A stretch of DNA of 64,000 bases from NCBI RefSeq assembly GCF_004340945.1, contig NZ_SLYD01000004.1, positions 496,001 to 560,000 on the forward strand, in the 5' to 3' direction. This document shows, piece after piece, positions 54,739-63,485 of this stretch. The notes below the pieces were generated by a model, which was not told where the DNA came from, made no database searches, and worked only from the letters and a program-made list of their open reading frames with translations. A program made the translations under genes and the position numbers. The stretch's first letter is position 1. Each line of letters begins with the position of its first letter. Source of the DNA: Sphingomonas sp. PP-F2F-A104-K0414 (GTDB lineage Bacteria; Pseudomonadota; Alphaproteobacteria; Sphingomonadales; Sphingomonadaceae).

Positions 54739-55039
54739 CCGGTCCTCAGCCGAGGCTCGCTGGCTGACGCTGACCCGCGACATCCTGCCGACCGCGGCGC
54801 CGACGCGTGGCTGGCCGGTCCGCGCCGATCATTGCTTCCAGCGTATCTTCCTCGACAACGCCTGTGGCGGCGTCTGGTACGACTTCATACCCGATCGACC
54901 CGCCTATGCGCGCGCCGACCGCGTCGTGCTCGATCGCGCTATCGCGCTCGCCGAAGCGAGCTTGGCAGGCGAACTGGATCTGGCCGTACTCAATCGGCAA
55001 TCGCTGGCGTGGCGAAGGGCTCGCGCCGCACGCAAATGA
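54725..55039 (+). CDS. Small conserved-looking protein of unknown function
   Basis: A 104-residue soluble protein (RWLTLTRDILPTAAPTRGWP, then DHCFQRIFLDNACGGVWYDF and a helical C terminus). I recognise no domain. Its ATG lies 14 bases before the end of the GH84 gene, so the two are translationally coupled. Confidence 0.78.
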   Translation: MAQNDRSSAEARWLTLTRDILPTAAPTRGWPVRADHCFQRIFLDNACGGVWYDFIPDRPAYARADRVVLDRAIALAEASLAGELDLAVLNRQSLAWRRARAARK

Positions 55040-55045
55040 CGCCCG

Positions 55046-55711
55046 TCACCCGCAGCAGCGTTTGGACTTCTTGCCCGATCCGCATGGACAGGGATCGTTC
55101 CGTCCCGCTTTGACCGGCGCTGCGCCAGCCGTTGGCAGCGGAACGGCGGCAGCTGCCCGCAATCGGGACGCATGGAGCTGGAGGACACTCGTCGCGAGAT
55201 CGGCCGGTGCCTGGTCCTCGCGTTCGTTGATCTCCATGCTGTCCAGCGCGCTTTCATTGCGCGCGATCGCGATCAGCACCGACAGACGCGCGAGACCGTC
55301 GACCGCCCCGGCATCGTCGCCAGCCGCTACCGCGTCCCAGCTTTCGGGCCGCAATGCCATCGCTTCGGCGAACCCGTCGATCCACAATTCCCAAAGGATG
55401 TCTCCGGTCCGCTCGTCCACGTCGAAGATAGGACGCAGCTTGCCACGCTCCAGATCGCGGGCGATCTCGGCGTATCGTGCCATGACGGCATCGACGAACC
55501 ATTGCACGTCGAGCGGATCCTCGAACGGCGCGATGCCGGTTTCATCGAGCCCCCATATGCTCTGCAGCCATTCGCCTTGCTCGATACGCTCGGGTCCGAC
55601 CAGCAGCCCGGTGAGAAACCCGTCGAGCTCAGTCAGCAGCATCGGCTCTTCGAGCGGCAGGTCGGCGAGCGCATCGTCGAGACGACGGAGTCGGGACGGG
55701 CGCTGCTTCAT
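55046..55711 (-). CDS. UPF0149 (YecA/YgfB-like) protein with C-terminal SEC-C zinc motif
   Basis: A 221-residue protein. The helical UPF0149 domain has LTELDGFLTGLLVGPE and WELWIDGFAEAM, followed by a basic linker and the SEC-C motif GRNDPCPCGSGKKSKRCCG, which binds zinc through C-x-C...CC. The same zinc tail is found on SecA. Its role is unclear but is probably in protein quality control or secretion. The ATG at 55711 is preferred over a GTG four codons upstream. Confidence 0.92.
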   Translation of the reverse strand: MKQRPSRLRRLDDALADLPLEEPMLLTELDGFLTGLLVGPERIEQGEWLQSIWGLDETGIAPFEDPLDVQWFVDAVMARYAEIARDLERGKLRPIFDVDERTGDILWELWIDGFAEAMALRPESWDAVAAGDDAGAVDGLARLSVLIAIARNESALDSMEINEREDQAPADLATSVLQLHASRLRAAAAVPLPTAGAAPVKAGRNDPCPCGSGKKSKRCCG

Positions 55712-55736
55712 GCCCCCAGGCACCGTGTCGTCGTCG

Positions 55737-55934
55737 TCACAGGCTCAAATTCCGTTTGGTCATTTCGGCTGCCGCCATCGCGGTCAGCGGCGCGCGCGTT
55801 GCTCGAGCGAAGATATCCGCCAGATCGAGCAGGTCCTCGTCGTTCAAGGCGGTGATCGACGCCTCGATTTCCGCCAGGCACAAGACCGCCCGGTCATGCT
55901 CGATCATGCGTCGCTTGATACGGGATTTCAACAT
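55737..55934 (-). CDS. Small protein of unknown function
   Basis: A 65-residue, mostly helical protein (KSRIKRRMIEHDRAVLCLAE, then LNDEDLLDLADIFARA). No family is recognised. It is read in the same direction as the SEC-C gene, 25 bases upstream of it, which supports it being real. Confidence 0.55.
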   Translation of the reverse strand: MLKSRIKRRMIEHDRAVLCLAEIEASITALNDEDLLDLADIFARATRAPLTAMAAAEMTKRNLSL

Positions 55935-56021
55935 TGTCAGGCCGATAGCAGGAGGGGATGGAAAGACAGACGCGGATACAACCAGCTTTGGGGGCAGCTT
56001 TGGGGGGCGCCCCGGTAGATG

Positions 56022-57044
56022 TTACACCCCTTTGGGAGACCTTCGCTTGGTCTGTTTGGCGGTGTTCGCGCGCTCTTCGGCTCCCAGCCGCTGCCAACGC
56101 TCGAATCGGGCACGCGTGAGATGTCCCGCTGCGATCCCGGCCTGAACCGCGCACCCGGGTTCGACGCTATGCGAACAGTTGGAAAAACGACACTCCTCCG
56201 CAGCCGCGACGAAATCGTCGAAGATCTCCGCGATCCCGGTGGCCGCATCGGCCAACTGCAATTCGCGCATGCCCGGCGTATCGAGCAGCCACCCTCCCTG
56301 CGCCAGCCGGTGCATCTCGCGCACCGTCGTGGTGTGGCGGCCGGTGGAGTCGTTCGCACGAATGGCCTGGGTCGCGATGCTGTCCGAGCCGCGTAGCGAG
56401 TTGACCAGCGTCGACTTGCCGACCCCGGACGAGCCGAGGAACGCGACGGTCTGGCCGGGGCCGCACCAGTCCGCGAGGCCGGTGACGGCATGTGGATCAC
56501 GCCCATTGACGATCTCGACCCGCAGGCCGGGCTCGATCGCTCGAGCCGCCGCGACGTAAACGTCCGGTGTGTCGGTCAGGTCCGCCTTGGTCAGCACGAC
56601 CACCGGGGTAACCCCCACGTCGTGCGCCAGCACAAGATAGCGCTCGAGCCGCGCAACGCTGAAGTCTTCGTTGCACGAAGCGACTAGGAATACCGTATCG
56701 ACGTTCGCGGCAATCATCTGCTCGCGACGCGGATCGCCCGGCGCGCGACGCTTGAACAGGTTCTTGCGGTGAAGCACGCGGATCGGCAACCCGGTCGACG
56801 TCTCGATCAATACCCAGTCGCCGACGGTCGGATGATCGTCGGTCGGTTGCGCCCCCGCGATATAGGGCGTCACGAGCTGCCGGCCGCCGGCTCCCGCCAC
56901 CGCGATCTGACCACGATGGACCGACATCACTCGGACGGGATGACGGTCGCGCAGGTCCTCGTCCGACAGCTGGGCGCTGAAATGGTCATCCCAGCCAAGA
57001 TCTTCCAATGTCTCGTCGGTCGGCATCATAGGGCGCAGCGGCAT
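56022..57044 (-). CDS. rsgA: Small ribosomal subunit biogenesis GTPase RsgA
   Basis: A 340-residue circularly permuted GTPase. It has an N-terminal OB fold with VGDWVLIE, then the permuted motifs in the order G4 (VLTKADL), G1 (FLGSSGVGKSTLVNSL), G2 and G3 (LLDTPGMREL). The C-terminal zinc domain is CRFSNCSHSVEPGCAV. RsgA releases maturation factors from the 30S subunit. AAGAAAG is directly before the ATG, so the start could also be the internal MMPTDE a few codons on. Confidence 0.96.
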   Translation of the reverse strand: MPLRPMMPTDETLEDLGWDDHFSAQLSDEDLRDRHPVRVMSVHRGQIAVAGAGGRQLVTPYIAGAQPTDDHPTVGDWVLIETSTGLPIRVLHRKNLFKRRAPGDPRREQMIAANVDTVFLVASCNEDFSVARLERYLVLAHDVGVTPVVVLTKADLTDTPDVYVAAARAIEPGLRVEIVNGRDPHAVTGLADWCGPGQTVAFLGSSGVGKSTLVNSLRGSDSIATQAIRANDSTGRHTTTVREMHRLAQGGWLLDTPGMRELQLADAATGIAEIFDDFVAAAEECRFSNCSHSVEPGCAVQAGIAAGHLTRARFERWQRLGAEERANTAKQTKRRSPKGV

Positions 57045-57206
57045 CTTTCTTCACGACGGTTCGCGATCATCGTAGGGCGGGCTCACCGATATGGCGATCC
57101 TTGCCCGGTATGACACGCTCGGCTCTGCGAAGCGACCATGCAGGGCATCCGGCGGGACGGCAAACCGACAACGCCCGGTTTACTGGTCCCGGTTATTGGT
57201 CCCGGC

Positions 57207-57572
57207 TCACTGGTAATGCGTGACCTTCTCGAAGCCATCGTTGAGCTTCACCATCCGGATCACCTTCTTTGCATAGCTGCGGACGTGGCGGTCGAAGCGC
57301 GTGTCATCGTAGACTCCGCGCCAGATATAGTCGTCCCGCTCCAGCAGCGCGCGGAGGAGGTTCGATACCGCCTCCTGCGTATCCAGCGATGCCTTGGCCT
57401 TCAGGATCAGCGAGCAGACCATCTCCTCGGCGCTTGCCTTGTCGCAATCGTCCTGAAGCTCCCGCCCGCCGCGCTCCGCGACGACTTGATCCGCGCGCGC
57501 CGCAACGACCCGGCTTTCGAGCCATTTGCGGGCCACCGCCCCGTGCCAGGTCTTTACGATCTTGTCCGCCAC
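57207..57572 (-). CDS. Protein of unknown function
   Basis: About 121 residues from a GTG start (then ADKIVKTWHGAVARKWLESR). The protein is helical and charged, with one KASLDTQEAVSNLLRALL stretch and a basic C terminus ending RMVKLNDGFEKVTHYQ. No domain was recognised. The N-terminal extension in the open frame is arginine- and glycine-rich shadow. Whether the GTG is used is uncertain. Confidence 0.6.
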   Translation of the reverse strand: MADKIVKTWHGAVARKWLESRVVAARADQVVAERGGRELQDDCDKASAEEMVCSLILKAKASLDTQEAVSNLLRALLERDDYIWRGVYDDTRFDRHVRSYAKKVIRMVKLNDGFEKVTHYQ

Positions 57573-57877
57573 ACGCTTCTCGCATTCTCTCGCACGCGAC
57601 GCAGGCCTGCCGACGTTTCCCGGCCGGCCACGGTGATCACGCCAGCCGACCGCCGCCGATACCACCGACGCTCGGCCAGGTACACCGCGCCTTGGGAGGG
57701 CCGGAGTTGAGCTCGCGTGCCGATTGACCTAGATCTGTCGCGCTACCCGAACGCATCCGCATCACGCGGTGACGGCTCCGGGGCGAATTGGGAGAGGTGC
57801 CGCATGGACCAGCAACCAACGCACCGGTTTGTGCCGGACGGGTCGATCGGGCGCATCATGATGCCGGGGGCGATCCG
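57573..57877. other. Intergenic region upstream of the GH16 gene
   Basis: About 305 bases. I see no open frame with protein-like sequence, no repeat and no RNA gene. It should carry the promoters of the two divergent neighbours. GGGGG seven bases before 57878 is the likely ribosome site of the GH16 gene. Confidence 0.4.
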
Positions 57878-58693
57878 ATGATCCTGCTGATACTTGCCGC
57901 GCAAGCCGCCACGCTGGGCGCGACCAATTACAGCGTCGATGCACCGATGCCCGTGCCCAAGAGCCGCCCGAGCTTTGCCGACGAGTTCGACGGCAAGGCG
58001 ATCGACCAGACCAAATGGCGCTTCGACGTGTCGCGCAACGCCGAAGGCTGGTACAATCACGAACGCCAATATTATGCCAAGAACCGTGCCGAGAATGCGC
58101 GGATCGAAAACGGCGCGCTGGTCATCGAGGCGCGGCGCGAGACGCTGTCGAAGGCGCGATTCGCCGATTGGGGCGGTCAAGCATATACCTCAGCCAAGCT
58201 CGTCTCGCGCACCCCGCGCGGGTATGGCTTTTACGAGGTTCGCGCAAAACTGCCGTGCGGGCGTGGCAGCTGGCCGGCGATCTGGCTGCTGCCGTCGGGC
58301 GGAAAATGGCCCGACGAGGGCGAGATCGACATCATGGAGATGGTGGGCTGGGATGCCAATGTCGTCCATGCCACGCTTCACACCGCGGCATTCAATCACA
58401 CCAAGGGCACGCAACGCGGCGCGCAGATCGGACTCGCGACCGCCTGCACGGCATATCACCGCTATCAGCTCGACTGGCGCGCGGATGCGATCACGATCGG
58501 TGTCGATGGCCGCGCGATCATGCGCGTCGCCAACGACCAGCCCGGCGGCAAGGCGGCGTGGCCGTTCACGCGCCCCTATGACCTGATCCTCAACCTCGCG
58601 GTGGGTGGCGACTGGGGTGGCCAGAAGGGGATCGACGACGTGGCGTTTCCGCAGCGGATGGCGATCGATTACGTCCGCTACTGGCAGCGCTGA
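57878..58693 (+). CDS. GH16 endo-beta-glucanase (laminarinase-like)
   Basis: A 271-residue family 16 glycosidase. A short hydrophobic signal (ILLILAAQAATLGA) leads into the jellyroll domain with FADEFDGKAIDQTKW at its start. The active site is WPDEGEIDIMEMVG, in which the two glutamates of E-I-D-I-M-E are nucleophile and acid/base. The extra methionine in the signature is typical of laminarinase/lichenase types. FHTAAFN-like and NLAVGGDWGG strands follow. It should cut beta-1,3 or mixed beta-glucans outside the cytoplasm, feeding the TonB receptor nearby. Confidence 0.92.
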   Translation: MILLILAAQAATLGATNYSVDAPMPVPKSRPSFADEFDGKAIDQTKWRFDVSRNAEGWYNHERQYYAKNRAENARIENGALVIEARRETLSKARFADWGGQAYTSAKLVSRTPRGYGFYEVRAKLPCGRGSWPAIWLLPSGGKWPDEGEIDIMEMVGWDANVVHATLHTAAFNHTKGTQRGAQIGLATACTAYHRYQLDWRADAITIGVDGRAIMRVANDQPGGKAAWPFTRPYDLILNLAVGGDWGGQKGIDDVAFPQRMAIDYVRYWQR

Positions 58694-58705
58694 CCGAAGC
58701 CCCCT

Positions 58706-59923
58706 TCACCGGCGCCCCTGCGCGAAGAGGATGACCAGCCCGCCGCACAGCGTCAGTGCGGCGAGCACGAGCATCACCCCATCGAAGTCGGTCGGCGTGG
58801 CAAGTGCCCAGGTCAGCGTCGGTCCAAGCAGGCCGGGCAGCGTGTTGGTCAGGTTGAGCAACCCGAGATCGCGGCCACGATGGCGGGGGTCAGGCAACAG
58901 CTGCATCGCGAATGATGCGTGGAGCGCCAGAAACACCGACGTCCCGGCGCTGTAGACGCAGAACGCGACCGCACCGCCCATAAAGCTCTGCGCGCCCGCC
59001 ATTCCCAATAGTCCGGCAGCCGCGACGACGGTTGCCGCGAAGAGGAACGGCTTGGTCCGACCCGAACGATCGGCAAGACGACCGACGAAGACCGCGATCG
59101 GCAGCGGCACCGAATAGGCGACGATCATCACCGTTCCCATCCGCGCCGCGATCGTCGCTGGTGCGACTGTCGGCGCGACGCTTTCGAGATAGTAGAAGAA
59201 ATAGACGAACAGCGCGCTGCCCGCGATCTGGACGAACAACCGCGCGGTCCAGGCCAGCGCCAGGTCGCGCCGTAGCACCGCCCTCGCCGGCCGTGGCGGA
59301 TCGTCCGGCACCACCGGCTGCGCGTGCTGCAGCAACAGAGGCATCGTACAGGCGACCACTACGAGTGGCACGATCGCCAGCCGCGCCGTCTCGCCGAGCA
59401 GGGCGGTTGCCATCAACGCCGCCGCCAGCGCCGCGGCGACCGGGCTTGCCACCGCGAGCAGACCGCCGGCTAGCCCCTTCTGCGCATCGGGCACCTCGTC
59501 GGCCATGATCGCCAGCAGCGGCGCGAGCACTGCGTTCACCGCGACCTGGAACGTCACAACCGACAGGATAAGACCGGTCGACGACGTCGCCGCGCCGATC
59601 GCCGCATAGGAAAGCGTCGTGGCGACGAGCCCGCCGGCGAGCCACCTGCGACGCCCGCCGCCGTGGGCCACCGATCGGTCGCTCAGCCAACCGAACGCGA
59701 TGTTGGCGACGCTGGCCGAAAGCGCGCCCGCAACCACGATCATGGTGAGGACGCCCAGCCGCCCTGCCCCGGCGACGGCAGCGACCTTGATCGGCAACAG
59801 CAACGTCAAGAACGGCAGGTAGCCGATGACTCCACCGACATAAGCGAGCGCGAAAACCAGCAGAAAGCCGGTTGACCGACGGTCGGGTAGCGGCGCGGTC
59901 GGGAGAGCGGGATGGCGCGCCAT
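58706..59923 (-). CDS. MFS transporter, sugar-type
   Basis: A 405-residue transporter with about 12 helices. The first is GFLLVFALAYVGGVIGYLPFLTLLL. The loop GWLSDRSVAHGGGRRRWL contains the conserved D-R-S between helices 2 and 3, repeated as GRLADRSGRTKP in the second half. It converges on the GH16 gene (13 bases between stops) and is divergent from the TonB receptor, so it probably brings sugars released by the outer enzymes across the inner membrane. The start at MARHPALP has AGGA upstream. Confidence 0.9.
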   Translation of the reverse strand: MARHPALPTAPLPDRRSTGFLLVFALAYVGGVIGYLPFLTLLLPIKVAAVAGAGRLGVLTMIVVAGALSASVANIAFGWLSDRSVAHGGGRRRWLAGGLVATTLSYAAIGAATSSTGLILSVVTFQVAVNAVLAPLLAIMADEVPDAQKGLAGGLLAVASPVAAALAAALMATALLGETARLAIVPLVVVACTMPLLLQHAQPVVPDDPPRPARAVLRRDLALAWTARLFVQIAGSALFVYFFYYLESVAPTVAPATIAARMGTVMIVAYSVPLPIAVFVGRLADRSGRTKPFLFAATVVAAAGLLGMAGAQSFMGGAVAFCVYSAGTSVFLALHASFAMQLLPDPRHRGRDLGLLNLTNTLPGLLGPTLTWALATPTDFDGVMLVLAALTLCGGLVILFAQGRR

Positions 59924-60089
59924 TGCGCTGTTCCTAGGCCGCTCGATACCAGCAGGGCAACCTCCGTCCGTCGCCAACACGGTCGTCTCTGAGGCCCTTG
60001 GCGCGACGCATTGCATCGCCGCACGACCCGACGCGCAGCCCCTTCGAACCGCGACGTGTTGCAGCGCGGACACTATATTCAACATAATT

Positions 60090-60159
60090 TGTGAACGTTC
60101 ACAACGGTAGCGCTACCGTGCTTGACACACTGTGACGGACAGAGAATGTGAACGTTCAC
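60090..60159. promoter_or_regulatory. Three perfect LacI-type palindromes in the divergent MFS/TonB-receptor promoter
   Basis: TGTGAACGTTCACA (60090-60103), CGGTAGCGCTACCG (60105-60118) and GTGAACGTTCAC (60148-60159). The first and third are the same operator, with centres 57 bp apart; the second is a different operator. TTGACA at 60122-60127 lies between them. All have the central CG and inverted symmetry of LacI-family sites, so two LacI regulators probably act here, one through two sites that could loop the DNA. No lacI gene is in the window. Confidence 0.8.
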
Positions 60160-60203
60160 GGGGAAGGCGCAGCTTATAGCGCCGTCTACAGGGGAGGACT
60201 ATC

Positions 60204-63200
60204 ATGCGTGGCTTCACAGCTCGCTCGCTTTCGCGTTTCGTCATCGGCACATCGGCACTGGCCTTAGTTGGCCTGCCCGGCATCGCCATGGCGCAGGACG
60301 CTGCCGCAACGGTCGGCAATCCAGGCTCTTCGGACATCGTACCGCAGGCCACCCCCACCGGTCCGAACGAGGCCACCGACGATATCGTCGTCACCGGCAT
60401 CCGCGCATCGCTGCGCGAGGCGATCGACATCAAGCGCAATGGCCAGGGCGTGGTCGACGCGATTTCGTCGGAAGATATCGGCAAGTTCCCGGACACCAAC
60501 CTCGCCGAGTCACTGCAGCGCATCACCGGCGTATCGATCGACCGCTCGAACGGTGAAGGCTCGACCGTCACCGTCCGCGGCTTCGGCCCGGAATATAACC
60601 TCGTCACGCTGAACGGTCGCCAGATGCCGACCTCGACACTCGGCGACGGCGCCAGCGCGCCCGCCTCGCGCTCGTTCGACTTCGCCAACCTCGCCTCCGA
60701 AGGCGTCGCCGCGGTCGAGGTCTACAAGACCGGTCGCGCCGCCGTGCCCTCGGGCGGCATCGGCTCGACGATCAACATCCGCACCCCGCGCCCGCTCGAC
60801 AAGCCGGGCACGCGTGGCAGCATCGCCGCCAAGGGCGTGCTCGACAGCTCGCGCAACGGCAAGGACCAGATCACGCCGGAAGTGTCGGGCATCCTGTCCA
60901 CCACCTTCGCCGACGACCGGATCGGTATCCTGTTCAGCGGCGCGTATCAGCGTCGCAAGGCGAGCAACAACTCGGCGAGCGTCGGCTTCCGCGACGGGTT
61001 CCTGGGGGCTGAGAATAACTGGGGCACGCTGGCACAGCCCGGCACGCCGGGCGCCGCCAACATCACCAACCGCCCCGGTCCGACCGACGTCTATGAGATC
61101 CCGCAGAGTGCCGCCTACGACGTCATCGACATCGACCGCGAGCGCATCAACGGCCAGCTGGTCCTTCAGGCCAAGCCGACCGACACGCTGACGGCGACGC
61201 TCGACCTCACCTATTCGAGCAACAAGGTCGAGGTGCGCGACAGCAGCGTCGGCATCTGGTTCAACTTCGGCGACACGCGCAGCGCATGGACCAACGGGCC
61301 GGCAGCCGGTCCGGTCTTCTATTCGGAGAATTTCGCGCCGGGCAAGGATCTGTCGTACAGCAGCTCGCTCACCGCGAACAAATCCGAGAACAAGTCGATC
61401 GGCGGCAACCTGACCTGGGAAGCGCCCGGCAACGTCACGATGTCGCTCGACGCGCATCACTCGACCGCGGTTTCCAAGCCGACCAACGATTACGGTAGCA
61501 GCACGTCGATCGGCGGCGCGATCTTCGGCGTCCAGTCGCAGACCGTGAATTTCGAGAACGACCTGCCGATCATCTCGTACCAGATGTACCCCGGCATCGA
61601 CCCGCTGAACGCGTCGTTGATCACGCCGACCGGCAACGCGTTCCGCAACGCGTATTTCAAGGACGAGATCAACCAGCTCCAGCTGAAGGGGCATTACGAC
61701 CACGACGGCGACTTCCTCGACAGCATCGACTGGGGCTTCTCGTACGTCGACAACAAGGTCCGCTCGGCCTACGGCTTCATCCAGAACGAGACCTGGGGCG
61801 GGATCGATCCGCGCGGCGCGGCGGCCGGTGCAGCGGCGGTTCCCGACGATTTCTTCAACCTCACCAGCATACCCGACAAGTTCAAGGGCGTATCAGGCGC
61901 GAACAATCCGGCGATCCCGCAGTCGATCTACACGTTCAATTTCGAGCAGATGGCCGAACTGCTGCGGTCGCAGTATAATATCTGCAGCGCCCCGCAGACC
62001 GGCACCGCCGCGCCTGGCACGTGCCTTGCCAACTACACCAATGATCGCCGCATCCGCGAGCGGACGATCTCGCCCTACATCCAGTTCAACGGCAAGTTCG
62101 ACGTCTTCGATCGACCGGCGCACATCATCGGTGGCGTCCGCTACGACGAGACGCAGGTGAACTCGTCGGCATTGGTGCCGATCCCGACCGGCACGCGCTG
62201 GACCGGGGCGAACGAATTCGCCCTGACCTATGCGGCCAACGCCGCGTTCACGACGCTCAAGGGCCGCTATCACAACTGGCTGCCCGCGGTCGATTTCGAC
62301 ATCGAACCGGTCCGCAACGTCAAGCTGCGCGCGTCGTACAGCCACACCATCACGCGCGCAGATTACGGCAGCCTCCAGGGCGGCCTGAACATCGACTCCA
62401 ATCCGCGGATCGGTGGCGGCACCGGCAGCCAGGGCAACCCGAACCTGATCCCGTACAAGTCGAAGAACATCGATCTGTCCGCGGAATGGTATTACGGCCG
62501 CGAAAGCTATATTTCGGTCGGGTATTTCACCAAGGACGTGCAGAACTTCATCGGCACGACGCAGATCAACACGCCGGCATTCGACCTGCGCAACCCGGGC
62601 TCGGGCCCGCGCTATCGTCAGGCGGTGGCGGCACTCGGATCGACCGACAACAATTTGGTGCGCGATTACATCCTGCGCAACTTCCCGGCCTCGTCGCAGG
62701 TCACGGGGACGAGCGATGCGGGGCTGCTGACGGGCAATATCTTCGGCCTGCCGCAGGACGATCTGTTCAACTTCCAGGTCAGCCAGCCGTTCAACAGCGA
62801 CCAGACCGCCAATATCAACGGCTGGGAATTCGCGATCCAGCACCGCCTGTGGGAAACCGGGTTCGGCGTCATCCTGAACTACACGATCGTCAACGGCGAC
62901 GCGAAGTACGACAACGCGCTCGATCCGAATATCGGCCAGTTCGCGCTGACCGGGCTCAGCGACAGCGCCAACGCGGTCGGCTATTACGACAAGAACGGCT
63001 TCCAGGCGCGTGTCGCGTATAACTGGCGCGGGCAATTCTACGCCGGCGGCGCGTTCGACCCGACCTATGTCGAGGCGTACGGTCAGGTCGATGCGAGCGC
63101 GAGCGTCCAGATGACCAAGGGGCTGGCGGTGTTCGGCGAGGTCATCAACCTCACCGGCCAAGGACGTCGGGGGCATCGTCGCTCGGACAATTTCGTCACC

Positions 63201-63254
63201 TTCGCGCAGCCGGGCTACGCACGCTACTCGGCCGGCCTGCGCTTCAACTTCTGA
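60204..63254 (+). CDS. TonB-dependent receptor, carbohydrate type
   Basis: A 1016-residue outer-membrane receptor of the Xanthomonas/Caulobacter type (TIGR01782-like). It has a signal peptide ending GIAMAQD, the TonB box region DDIVVTGIRAS, and the plug domain with LAESLQRITGVSIDRSNGEG and VTVRGFGPEYNLVTLNGRQM. A long 22-strand barrel follows, ending in SAGLRFNF. Receptors of this size in sphingomonads usually import oligosaccharides. The LacI-type palindromes in front and the GH16 enzyme nearby support a beta-glucan or other glycan substrate. A palindromic repeat and then a tryptophan halogenase follow. Confidence 0.95.
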   Translation: MRGFTARSLSRFVIGTSALALVGLPGIAMAQDAAATVGNPGSSDIVPQATPTGPNEATDDIVVTGIRASLREAIDIKRNGQGVVDAISSEDIGKFPDTNLAESLQRITGVSIDRSNGEGSTVTVRGFGPEYNLVTLNGRQMPTSTLGDGASAPASRSFDFANLASEGVAAVEVYKTGRAAVPSGGIGSTINIRTPRPLDKPGTRGSIAAKGVLDSSRNGKDQITPEVSGILSTTFADDRIGILFSGAYQRRKASNNSASVGFRDGFLGAENNWGTLAQPGTPGAANITNRPGPTDVYEIPQSAAYDVIDIDRERINGQLVLQAKPTDTLTATLDLTYSSNKVEVRDSSVGIWFNFGDTRSAWTNGPAAGPVFYSENFAPGKDLSYSSSLTANKSENKSIGGNLTWEAPGNVTMSLDAHHSTAVSKPTNDYGSSTSIGGAIFGVQSQTVNFENDLPIISYQMYPGIDPLNASLITPTGNAFRNAYFKDEINQLQLKGHYDHDGDFLDSIDWGFSYVDNKVRSAYGFIQNETWGGIDPRGAAAGAAAVPDDFFNLTSIPDKFKGVSGANNPAIPQSIYTFNFEQMAELLRSQYNICSAPQTGTAAPGTCLANYTNDRRIRERTISPYIQFNGKFDVFDRPAHIIGGVRYDETQVNSSALVPIPTGTRWTGANEFALTYAANAAFTTLKGRYHNWLPAVDFDIEPVRNVKLRASYSHTITRADYGSLQGGLNIDSNPRIGGGTGSQGNPNLIPYKSKNIDLSAEWYYGRESYISVGYFTKDVQNFIGTTQINTPAFDLRNPGSGPRYRQAVAALGSTDNNLVRDYILRNFPASSQVTGTSDAGLLTGNIFGLPQDDLFNFQVSQPFNSDQTANINGWEFAIQHRLWETGFGVILNYTIVNGDAKYDNALDPNIGQFALTGLSDSANAVGYYDKNGFQARVAYNWRGQFYAGGAFDPTYVEAYGQVDASASVQMTKGLAVFGEVINLTGQGRRGHRRSDNFVTFAQPGYARYSAGLRFNF

Positions 63255-63270
63255 GGCGGATGTTTGGAAT

Positions 63271-63391
63271 CCTCCCCCGCAAGGGGGAGGTGGCGCCGGA
63301 GGCGACGGAGGGGGAGGAACACGGGACCGCTGTTGCCCTTACCTCCCCCTCCGTCTGGCAAGAGCCAGCCACCTCCCCCTGGCGGGGGAGG
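63271..63391. repeat. Palindromic repeat, family 1 (copy E)
   Basis: The same paired hairpin element as 800-918 (CCTCCCCCGCAAGGGGGAGG and TGGCGCC; right half GCCACCTCCCCCTGGCGGGG with GAGG). It lies 16 bases after the TonB receptor stop, in the 231-base gap before the halogenase gene. Both family 1 copies follow TonB receptor genes. Confidence 0.87.
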
Positions 63392-63485
63392 ATTCGAGCG
63401 ACCGCAATGACCGGGGAAAGATGGCGTTTTCGCCGCTGACAGGGCAAGTCGGGACGCATTCGAACGAGGGAATAGGCAGCAGACG

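Noticed and set aside
800..63391. Palindromic repeats as a CRISPR array
   Set aside because: They are scattered, differ in family and have no regular spacers; no cas gene is present.
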